From Euclidia mi (taxonomy: Eukaryota; Arthropoda; Insecta; Lepidoptera; Erebidae): a stretch of 64,000 bases of DNA. Positions within the stretch are counted from its first letter, which is position 1. Every line of letters begins with the position of its first letter. The position numbers were made by a program, and so were the translations under genes. The notes under the pieces are model-generated. The model was given only the letters and a program-made list of their open reading frames with translations, did not search any database and was not told the DNA's origin. Shown piece after piece: positions 46,001 to 58,000 of the stretch. The stretch is from contig OX123190.2 in assembly GCA_944739405.2 (NCBI GenBank), forward strand, positions 21,364,807 through 21,428,806, in the 5' to 3' direction.

Positions 46001-49000
46001 ATCACTTCACAAAATAAGGTGCTCTGTGTGTGGACGCACCTCATTATCAATATGATGACGTAAACACGAACCAACTTCTTGGGCTCCTTTACCGGCTTCT
46101 CCTTCAACCCATACATAGCAGTGACCTTTGTCATCAGAAGCCGAGTATATGCCACTATTGTATTCCTGCTTTAAATTGTCTTTCGGGATATATACCACGT
46201 ACCTTTGTTTGGAGTAACCGATATTTCGGCACTGTTGCAAGCGCCATGTTCACGGATGTACTGAGGGTATTGCGGGTGGATGAATGTTACGAGCAAGTAT
46301 AACGGTCTACCCGCTTTCTTACTCGTTTTTTGCGTACAACACCACTGCCACTGTTTTCACTATCGCACTGTACCCGATCACGACATACTACACTCACTAC
46401 GTCAGCTCGCGGTTTGAGTTTTTCCGTTTCACGGGTTTTACATAGACGCACCACTGGATGCCAGATACTCGACAGTTGAAACCCATCCTCTCTATTGAAA
46501 TCAAAAAGTTTAATAATTTCAATAGAGAGGATGGGTTTCAACTGTCGAGTATCTGGCATCCAGTGGTGCGTCTATGTAAAACCCGTGAAACGGAAAAACT
46601 CAAACCGCGAGCTGACGTAGTGAGTGTAGTATGTCGTGATCGGGTACAGTGCGATAGTGAAAACAGTGGCAGTGGTGTTGTACGCAAAAAACGAGTAAGA
46701 AAGCGGGTAGACCGTTATACTTGCTCGTAACATTCATCCACCCGCAATACCCTCAGTACATCCGTGAACATGGCGCTTGCAACAGTGCCGAAATATCGGT
46801 TACTCCAAACAAAGGTACGTGGTATATATCCCGAAAGACAATTTAAAGCAAGTTTAAATGACCACGAAAGTTTAAATTCCTATATTGTATTCCTATCCTA
46901 CGAATGTGGTATTTTATAAACGCCAGTTGTGGTGGGTGGTGGGTTTGTGTCATCATATTGATTCTTGTCAAAGCTGAAAGAATATGAAAGGATATACACA
47001 GTAGATGATTACATGAATATAATGAGGAAATGTAAAACACGAAATCCTTTGAAGGTCATAAGAATGAAAAATGAAAACTTTTTGAACTGCAAAACCATCG
47101 AAGAAAATATTATAAACACAAAAATGTACACAAGTAAGAAGAAAGTGAACTGGCTTTGTACTAAAGAAAGTCTTTTGAAGAAAGAGTTTCCTTTTTCTAT
47201 TTTCATGCGAAGTGACATCAAAGAAGAATCGGAATTCGAAGAACTGGATACACCGCCTCCTAGTAACTTATATGCAGACGCCCAAGCAGATTGTTCAGTA
47301 TTCTCTTACTGCAAACAGTAATATAAGACACTTCCTATAGAAACCAATATCTCCCTTAGTAAATAGCAATTATGTGTGAAAATAGCATTCTAAAAGCTGG
47401 CAGGAAAAAGAATTATTGAGTTAACATCCTAAGGAATGAATTGGTCCCTTTGTGGCTCGATGGCAAGGCAATAGCCTAACCTAAACTTGATGATTTGAAT
47501 TCAATATTTGAGTTAATACCTGCTAACTGTCGCCCATTTTATGAAAATTTAAAAGGAAGTTACCAAATTATTGATGATGTACATGGGTTTGGTACAGTCC
47601 CAGACTTTGATTTTGAACCTTGAGATCTTTTTATTTTTGGCAGCAAATAAATACTGCAAATTAAAATACATGCATTTTATTTTTGAGTAGTGATATACCC
47701 GGAAAATGCTAGAATGGTTGGTGGCAACATAAGGAATTTCAATATATATATTTTAAATATTTTATGTTGGATATTTATAGCAAAACTGTTAAATATTGTG
47801 AATCATATAAAATTTTAATTTAAAAGAAATGATCCAATCATTATTTTTTAGTTATCTATTAATATGAAGCTATTTTTTATAATTTTGCCTCGTAAATAAT
47901 GTGTATGTGTTTTATATTCTTAATTCTCTGTTTAAAAATATTATTCTGTTAATGACACTGTTTAGATTATTAATTATTACAATCAATTTCGCAGCATAAT
48001 TTCTGCGGAAATAAAAACTTCTTTCAAACATTCTGTACAAAATGTTTCAAACGCTTTTGGATCATTATTGCAAAATGGAACTTCTTGGTGCATTTTGCAG
48101 AAATGTATCAAATGCTTTTGAATCATTTTAGCAAATTACATTTCCTGTTAAGCTGTAAGATCAAGGCGCATGGAACATTTCTGAAAAAATATTATATCCT
48201 AACTAATATTTGCTATAATGTTTCAAGAGTTTTGAACCATATTTGCTTTATTTTTTAAGTTTCTTTCGTAGGTGTGGGTTGGTATAACACATCATAAAAT
48301 AATATTTATAGTTGACAGAATTGAATGTGTCTTTGTGACATGAAAATAGAGATCACTTTCGATTGTTTGGCATGAAAACCTTGGTTTTGCTTAGTTTGTG
48401 GATTGGATCATTTCTGCACAACACTGTCCAATTGTCCGCGACAATCAAGGATTTTAATTTGATAGTCAACTAAAATATATTATATATTAAAGCATTTGCT
48501 GTTCCTTCACCAGTACGGCCGCAATTAGGTAAATATATCAACAACTACTTCCCGAAACTTTTTTTTTACGAAATATCGATCAACTTTAAGGTGATCGATA
48601 TGAGATTCATCGGGAGTAGAATCCATTAAAACTGAATAGTGCTAAACATTTTTTATCCTCGTTAAGATTTCATTTTCATGGAACTTATCAGTTCTTCGCA
48701 TACCGTTGAGAAAAGGTAATTGACGTAACCGCTGACTTTGTTTACATGTCGATTTAAATTAATGCCGACGTTGGATCGTACTCAACTAGCAATTCTCAAA
48801 TACCCAGAAAATTGCCATTTCTCAGTGATCCAATGATTTCGTCGTGTACTCGGAAGGTTAAGCCTCGTTCAGCGATGATGTGCTGTGCCTCCGGCGTCGC
48901 TAGCTCTCGGTCGATAAATCCCGTGCCTTCTCTCCGTGGCACTAGATTAATCACTGACTCTAAGTGGGTTTTCGATATCTCGTGCTCGTATAGGCGCTCC

Positions 49001-52000
49001 GTTGCATGCTTGCAGTCGCTGAAGCCTTCTCCGCTTAACTTGAGTGGACATTAGAGTACAAGCTTCGCAATATATTTTACTCGTAGTCAGAGAAAAACAA
49101 AAGCTCGAATCGATTGACAGTCACTTGATTTTGACTGGGCCGCATATAAACATGTTTTTTGTACATTGCCGGAAAGTTTGTATTATCTCCGAATTGTAGG
49201 ACAGAATTCTGAAGAGGGACTTCATCACAATTTCGCAGTTTTGCGGAACCGTTCTTGACCAATATTTGATAATTCCTTCAGTTACCACAACGGGCCAAAG
49301 ACCAAAGTCATTCTTCAAACCATTATCCGTTTCCTTTTGATTGTGACTACATGATTTTAAAGGTTTTATAGTGACTTTTCCGAGACTACCATGACCATCG
49401 ATCTTATCTCCTTGTACTCAATCTTCTGACATTTTTACAGAATCGTGTGGCAGTTCTCATTTGGTTGTAATTATGAAATAGGCAATTATGTATTAATATA
49501 CCATCTGTAGCGTTTTAAGTCATGGCGATGATTTTGTTGTTTTTGAAAATATCAATGTACCTACTTACTTCAATCCTTACGCCAATAAATTACCTATAGT
49601 TTTCAGAAAATTTGGTATGAAAATGTGAGTTGAATGTTGATTATTTTTTAAAAGTTAATTTGGATTTACGATTTGCAACTTCTTTGCATGAATGTCTTTG
49701 CGGATTGAAGTGAACTAATGCCGTTATTTTCATTTTTTTATGTGGGTTGTGGGGGCCCCTCTCTTGTGGGAGCCCCGGGGCCATTGCCCCGCCTGCCCCC
49801 CCTTAAATCCGGCCCTGAGTAATGTGTAGTTAGACAGCTGTTTCTTTTTTGTTTAGCAAGCTATAACTAAAAGCCGTTTTTTTTTTTTCATTTAAATTAT
49901 ATCGGTTTGTTACCAAAAATAATAAAATAAAACTGCTTGAGAGGTGTCAAGGGACACCCGGATGGAACGAAGTTCCTTTCGATTAATTAGTGAAGGAATT
50001 GTAATAATTTTTTTACGTTATCAGAATGCATGATAGCCCCGAAAATTATACCCATATTAATTAAAAATGTCCCGCCCGCCATCTTGGACTCCCAAATAGA
50101 TGTCATTTTCGTGTCCAGAATCCATAAAAACCCCGAAAACGATAGCCATATTAATTTTATTAAAAATGTCCCGTCCGCCATCTTGGATTCCCAAATAGAT
50201 GTCATTTTCATGACCAGCATCCATAAAAACCCCGAAAATGATACCCATATTACATTTATTTAAAAATGTCCCGTCCGCCATCTTGGATTACCAAGTAGAT
50301 GTCATTTTCGTGACCAGAATACATAAAAACCTCGAAAATGATACCCATATTAATTTTATTAAAAATGTCCCGTCCGCCATCTTGGATACCCAAATAGATG
50401 TAATTTTAGAAGAGAATATAGTTTATTTCTTAGTTCATGGTATTACAGATATTACAAAAATATTATACAGTGTTTCACATGTCATATACTACCGTATCCA
50501 GTGTAGGAATATTTTACAATTAGGGTATTAGAATAACATTAAGTACCTATAATTAATTTTTGCATAGTGGTTCTTATTTCTAGATATTACATTATATTAT
50601 TATAATTATTATTAAGAGCAACCATCATGACTTATCTATACTAATATAATAAAGCGGAAGAGTTTGTTTGTTTGTTTGTTTGAACGCGCTAATCTCAGGA
50701 ACTACCGGTCGGATCTGAAAAATTCTTTTTGTATACGATAGCCCAATTATTCTGGAAGGCTATAGGCTATATAACATAACGCTTCGACCCTTTGGGGCCG
50801 GGCAAAAGGCTAAAACATAATGTCAGCTAATCTCAGGAACTAGCAGTCGGATTTAAAAAAATGTTATTGCCTATGATAGCCCAATTGTTCCGAAAGGCTA
50901 TAGGCTAAATAAAATTACGCCACAACTTTTAGGGGCCAGTCAAAAATAATAAAATGGTCAAACGAGAAGGGGGAGGGTTGGGTCAAAGGCAAAAAAAGGC
51001 TAAACGAATAGGATACAATCTATATGGGTATCGTTTTCGAGATTTTCAGGACGCTGATTCATAAAATGAAATTTATTTAGTGATCCAAGATGGCGGACGG
51101 GAAATAAAAAATGGCGAATGAGAAAATTTTAAATGTCAATATGGGTATCGCCTTCGATATTTTAAGGGGTAGAGAACCGAAATATAACATCTATTTCGTG
51201 ATCAAAGATGGCGGATGGGCAATCAAAGATGGCGGATGGGCAAATTGAAAAAAATCAATATTGGTATCGTCTCCGATGTTTAAAGGGATGGGGAATCCAA
51301 ATACAACATCTATTTCGTGATTCAAGATGGCGGATGGGAAATCAAAAATAGCGGATGGGAAAAAATTTAAAAATCAATATGGGTATCGTCTCTGATGATT
51401 TAAGGGATGGTGAATCTAAATACAACATCTATTTCGTGATCAAAGATGGCGGATAGGAAATCAAAGATGGCGGACGGGATTTTTAAGTCGATATGGGTAT
51501 CGTCTCCGATATTTTAAGGAATGGGGAATTCAAAAACACCATCTATTTCGTGATCAAAGATGGCGGATGGGAAAATAAAAAAATATATATTGGTATCGTC
51601 TCCGATGTTTAAAGGGATGGGGAATTCAAAAACACCATCTATTTCGTGATCAAAGATGGCGGATGGGAAAATAAAAAAAAATCAATATTGGTATCGTCTC
51701 CGATGTTTAAAGGGATGGGGAATCCAAATACAACATCTATTTCGTGATTCAAGATGGCGGAAATAAAAAATGGCGGATGGGAAAAATTTTAAAAATCAAT
51801 ATGGGTATCGTCTCTGATGATTTAAGGGATGGTGAATCCAAATACGACATCTATTTCGTGATCAAAGATGGCGGATAGGAAATCAAAGATGGCGGACGGG
51901 ATTTTAAAAAAGTCGATATGGGTAACGTCGCCGATATTTAAAGGGATGGGGAATCCAAATCCGACATATATTTCGCGATCAAAGATGGCGGATGAGAAAT

Positions 52001-55000
52001 CAAAGATGGCGGATGAGAAAGTTTTAAAAAATCAATATGGTTATCGTCTCCGATGTTTTAAGGGGTGGCGAATCTAAATACAACATCTATTTCGTGATCA
52101 AAGATGGCGGATAGGAAATCAAAGATGGCGGACGGGATTTTTTAAAGTCGATATGGGTATCGTCTCCGATATTTTAAGGATTGTGGAATTCAAAAACACC
52201 ATCTATTTCGTGATCAAAGATGGCGTATGGGATTTTTTTTAAATCAATATGGGTATCATCACCGATGTTTGAAGGGATGGGGAATCCAAATACAACATCT
52301 ATTTTGTGATTCAAGATGGCGGATGTGAAATCAAAGATGGCAGATGGGCAAAATTTAAAATATCAATATGGGTATCGTCTCTGATGATTTAAGGGATGGT
52401 GAAACCAAATACATCATCTATTTCGTGATCAAAGATGGCGGATAGGAAATCAAAGATGGCGGACGGGAGTTTTTTTTAAGTCGATATGGGTATCGTCTCC
52501 GATATTTTAAGTAATGGGGATTTCAATATTATATAAAAATGTATGTTTGTTTTTGCATCATTTATAGACCCTGGAATGATAAGAGATTAAGCGCTAAGTC
52601 AATGGTAACTTTGGAAAAGGGGCTTGGAAAAAAAGGTAATTAAATTAAAACTCTTAAAAAGGCGATACGGAGTTCGCTGGTGCAGCTAGTATTCTATAAA
52701 ATCTTTAACCTGGTGTAAAAACACTATCCAAAAGCCAAGAAGATATTTCACGTCTGAATTTGTTTGAAGGCAGCTGCCTGATCTGTGGTGGCAGTTTATT
52801 AAATATTGTTATTGCCATGCAGTAGGCATTACGACCATACAAGTGTAGTCTCTGGCTTGATGCTACTAATTTGTTTGGTTTTCTATGTTGGACTCTTTTG
52901 GAAATACATTCATTTATTGGAAACTAGCTTTCGCCCGCGCCGGTAGCCTATTTACTTCCCCGGGTTTCAGACTATTCATGTCAAATTTCATCACAAACGG
53001 CTCTGCAGATTAGCCATGTAGCATACATACATATAAAGAGATAATACTTAAAAATTACTTATGTTTTCATAATCGTCGAACTTCAGGTAAATATTAGTGT
53101 ATAGGTATATTATTCAAGTTATGAAGAGCTTATATACCTACTGAATATAACAGCAGCAAAAATTAAAACTGAAAGCATTACCACAAAGTACATATCAGAC
53201 CGTCCCTCCACCCCGCTGTGCTTAAGCGCGCCAACTCATAGAAAGCTTTTAATGACGCTGCGCTGAAGTCAAATATATCGTGATAACTTTTAAACTATAC
53301 GTCCAAACTACTAACTGTATAAGACACAGTTCATCTACATTAAATACTGATCTGGCAATAAATCTATCAATTTTGAAAACAATTTGATAACTACTCTAGA
53401 ATGAGCATTGTAAAAAACATATTTTTTATGATACTGTTTTATTACAATAAAAATGATGTACCTAGTTAGGTTATGTACTAAAAGCTGAAAAGTAATTCAG
53501 TAAGTCCTAGCTACCAGATCGTACCAATCTTCTCATCAATCTTGGGTATTGATCAGACAAATATAAAATTGTTGGGCAAGTGAAATTTTTTAATAATATT
53601 TACTCTGGGTATGCTACGCCCAAAACAAATCTTTTTTAGTTAATTTTATTTTCAAGTATTTAGTTTTGTTGTTAGTTGATACTTCTCATTATTTTATCAT
53701 AGTGAGCCCTTTTCTACCAATCAAGCCCTTTCATTCGATACCCATATTGAGTTATTTGTGGAAAATATGTAATCCGCGATTTTGCGGCAACAACCATCTT
53801 GGATTTTTCATAGAGAGCTCTATTCTACAAATCAAGCCCATTCATTAAATACCCATATTGAGGTATTTGTTTTTAATTAAGTAATCCGCCATTTTGTGAC
53901 GGCGGCCATCTTGGATTTTTCATAGTGAGCTCAATTCTACCAATCAAGCCCTTTCATTTGATACCCATATTGAGGTATTTGTGAAAAATATGTAATCCGC
54001 CATTTTGTGGTGGCAGCCATCGTGGATTTTTCATGGTGAGCCCTATTCTACCAATCAAGCCCTTTCATTCGATACCCATATTGAGTTATGTGTGGAAAAT
54101 ATGTAATACGCTATTTTGCGGCAACAGCCATCTTGGATTTTACATAGTGAGCTCTATTCTACGAATCAAGCACTTTCATTAAAAACCCATATTGAGGTAT
54201 TTGTGGAAAATAAGTAATCCGCCATTTTGTGGCGGCGGCCATCTTGGATTTTTCATAGTGAGCTCAATTCTGCCAATCAAGCCCTTTCATTTGATACCCA
54301 TATTGAGGTATTTGTGGAAAATATGTAATCCGCCATTTTCTGGCGGCAGCCATCTTGGATTTTTCATAGTAAGCCCTATTCCACCAATCAAGCCCTTTCA
54401 TTCGATACCCATATTGAGTTATTTGTGAAAAATATGTAATCCGCCATTTTGCGGCGACAGCCATCTTGGATTTTTCATAGTGAGCTCTATTCTACGAATC
54501 AAGCCCTTTCATTTGATACCCATATTGAGGTATTTGTGGAAAATAAATAATCCGCCATTTTGTGGCAGCGGCCATCTTGGATTTTTCATAGTGAGCTCCA
54601 TTCTACCAATCAAACCCTTTCATTTGATACCCATATTGAGGTTGTTGTGAAGTAATATGTGATCCGCCATTTTGTATCGGCGGCCATCTTGAATTTAAAA
54701 TCATTTAAATATTATTATCTTTTAATCTTGATGATAATATGAGTGTATACCAAATATCAGATCAATCATGAGGAAGGGGGCAAAATTCCAATTATTACTA
54801 ATTTTTGACCCAAGCAAACAAATAAAGATAATACAGGATTTTGCCGAATTAGTTGATGCTTTTCCTTATAGTATGGCAACATTATACAAAATCTTTATAA
54901 ATTGTAGTCTATGTGTTATTCTGATGTATAAACTATATTACTGTAAAGTTTCATCCATATCCGTTCAGTAGTTTTTGCGTGAAAGAGTAACAAACATCCA

Positions 55001-58000
55001 TCCATCCATCTTCACAAACTTTAACATTTATAATACTAGCTCTAGCCCGCGGCTTCGCCCGCATGAAATTTTAATAAACAGTAGCCTTTGTACTTCCCCA
55101 GGTTTCAGACTATCCATATCAAATTTCATCACACATTAGCCGTGTAGCATACATATATTATAAACAGATAATACTTAAAATTACTTTTGTTTTCATAGTC
55201 GTCAAACTTCAGGTAAAGATTAGTATGTAGTGTATATTATTAAAGTTATTGAACAGCTTATATACCTACTGAATAGAAGAGCAGCAAAAATAAAAACTGA
55301 AAGCATTACCACAAAGTACAAAATCAGACCGCTCCTCCGCCCCGCTGCGCTTAAACGCGCCAACTCATAGTAAGCGGTTTTAATAACGCTGCGCTTAGGT
55401 CAATTATATCGTGATAACTATTAAACTATTCGTCCAAACTTATTACTGTAAGAGACCAAGTTCATCTACATTAAATAATGATCTGGCAACAAATCTATCA
55501 ATTTTGAAAACAATTTGATAACTACTCTAGAATGAGCATTATAAAAAACATAATTAATTTTTTTTGTTATACTGTTTTATTACAAAAAAAAATGATGTAG
55601 TTAGGTTATATACTAAAAGCTAAAAAGTAATTCGGCTACCAGATCGCATCAATCTTGGGTATTGATCATACAAATATAAAATCGTTGTGCAAGTGATTTT
55701 TTTTTAATAATGTTAACTCTGGATACGTTACGCCCAAAACATTTTTTTTAAGTTATTTTTTTTTCAAGTTTTTAGTTTTGTTGTTAGTTGATACTTCTCA
55801 TTCTTTTTTCATAGTGAGCCCTTTTCTACCAATCAAGTCCTGTCATTCGATACCCATATTGAGGTATTTGTGGAAAATAGGTAATCTGCCATTTTGTGGT
55901 GGCGGCCATCTTGGCTTTTTCATATTAAGCTCTATTCTACCAATCAAGCCCTTTCATTTGATACCCATATTGAGGTATTTGTGGAAAATATGTAATCCGC
56001 CATTTTGCGGCGACAGCCATCTTGGATTTTTCATAGTGAGCTCTATTCTACGAATCAAGCCCTTTCATTTGATACCCATATTGAGGTATTTGTGGAAAAT
56101 AAGTAATCCGCCATCTTGCGGCGACAGCCATCTTGGATTTTTCATAGGGAGCTCTATTCTACCAATCAAACCCTTTCGTTTGATACCCATATTGAGTTAT
56201 TTGTGAAAAATATGTAATCCGCCATTTTGCGGCGACAGCCATCTTGAATTTTTCATAGTTAGCTCTATTCTACGAATCAAGCCCTTTCATTAAATACCCA
56301 TATTGAGGTATTTGTGGAAAATAAGTAATTCGCAATTTTGTGGCGGCGGCCATCTTGGATTTTTCATAGTGAGCTCCATTCTACCAATCAAACCCTTTCA
56401 TTTCATACCCATATTGAGGTATTTGTGGAAATATGTAATCCGCCAGTTTGCGGCGACAGCCATCTTGGATTTTTCATAGTGAGCCCTATTCTAACAATCA
56501 AGCCCTTTCATTCGATTCCCATATTGAGGTATTTGTGGAAAGTATGGAAACCGCCATTTTGCGGCGTCAGCCATCTTGGATTTGCCATAGTGAGCTCTAT
56601 TCTACGAATCAAGCCCTTTCATTTGATACCCATATTGAGGTATTTGTGGAAAATAAATAATCCGCGATTTTGTGGCAGCGGCCATCTTGGATTTTTCATA
56701 ATGAGGTCCATTCTACCAATCAAACCATTTCATTTGATACCCATATTGAGGTTGTTGTGAAGTAATATGTGATCCACCATTTTGTATCGGCGGCCATCTT
56801 GGATTTTTCATAGCGAGCTCTATTCTACGAATCAAGCCCTTTCATTTGATACCCATATTGAGGTATTTGTGGAAATAAATAATCCGCCATTTTGTGGCAG
56901 CGGCCATCTTGGATTTTTCATAGTGCGCTCCATTCTACCAATCAAACCCTTTCATTTGATACCCATATTGAGGTTGTTGTGAAGTAATAAGTGATCCGCC
57001 ATTTTGTATCGGCGGCCATCTTGAATTTACAATCATTTAAATCTTTTAATCTCGATGACAATATGAGTGTATACCAAAATATATCAGATCAATCATCAGG
57101 AAGGGGGCAAAATTCCAATTACTAAATTTGACCCAAGCAAACAATAAAAGATAATACAGGATTTTTGCCGAGTTAGTTGATACTTTTCCTTATAGTATGG
57201 CAACATTATACAATTTTTTTATAAATTGTAGCCTATGTGTTATTCTGATGTATAAACTATATTACTGTAAAGTTTCATTCAAATCCGTTCAGTAGTTTTT
57301 GCGTGAAAGAGTAACAAACATCCATCCATCCATCCATCCATCTATACATACATCTTCACAAACTTTCACATTTATAATATTAGTAGGATTAGTAGGATAA
57401 ATGGGAATGCCTCTTAACAAACATGCACATTTCAAAAATATAGAGACATGGTAGTGGAAGTATCCTTAAATTTTGAAACAATGGCCTACAATGATCCACT
57501 TTTTCGTGACCAAAATCCATAACATATCGTACATATCGTCACGCCTTTTATCCCCGAAGGGGTAGGCAGAGGTGTATTTCTACACCCACTTTTCGCCAGA
57601 TATACTTTAGTCCCACGTAATAAGGGGCGAGCCTATTGCCGTACCGGGCACATTCCCAGACTCCGTGCTGCTACTGAGAATTTCGTGACAGAAAAACCCA
57701 ATAACAATGCCCGACCCAGAAATCGAACCCGGGACCTCCCGATCCCACGCGCACATTTATGCCGCGAGACCAACGAGGCAGTCGTTTAGGGTTTGATGTC
57801 GAGTTTTCCGTCTCTAGGCAAAGATGGTATTTGCATCGTGTTATCCCTTAGTCGCCTCTTACGACACCCACGGGAAGATATGGGGTGGTGACACTTGCAT
57901 TCTATGCCGTCAACCACACGGCACTCAACCACACGGCAGAATCCATAAAAACCCCAAAAATGATACCCATATTAATTTTATTAAAATGTCCCGTCCGCCA

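Larger units (their letters stand above)
44891..48444. mobile_element. fold-back element: two inverted transposon arms
   Basis: The two arms are inverse copies meeting at a 14-bp spacer (46502-46515). Positions in the core add up to 93017, for example two identical-start frames at 46559 (minus) and 46458 (plus). The outer ends CAATTGGACCGTGTTGTGCA (left) and TGCACAACACTGTCCAATTG (right) also pair. Each arm carries part of the same protein gene reading outward from the centre. The right arm lacks the segment 45880-46190 of the left arm (replaced by about 46857-46965) and is longer near its outer end. TGATCC/GGATCA motifs recur near both ends. Confidence 0.85.
44067..49817 (-). mobile_element. 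hAT transposon copy 2, in intron 18, with a nested palindromic element
   Basis: It starts CAGGGACCGGGTTTA at 44067 and ends TAAATCCGGCCCTG at 49817, with the exact 8-bp duplication AGTAATGT (44059-44066, 49818-49825). The body is homologous to the element at 11685-14572 (for example FVPCCGHSLNLVGK on the minus strand at about 44780-44815, and the 48600-49600 block). About 3.55 kb of foreign DNA (44891-48444) interrupts the sequence that reads GCATTATCAAGG in the other copy. The transposase is decayed by stops. Confidence 0.9.

Noticed and set aside
53666..56982. Frames repeating HSIPILRYLWKICNPPFCGG, resembling a membrane protein
   Set aside because: The period equals the Helitron-like minisatellite unit. 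The frame is kept open only where unit length is a multiple of three.
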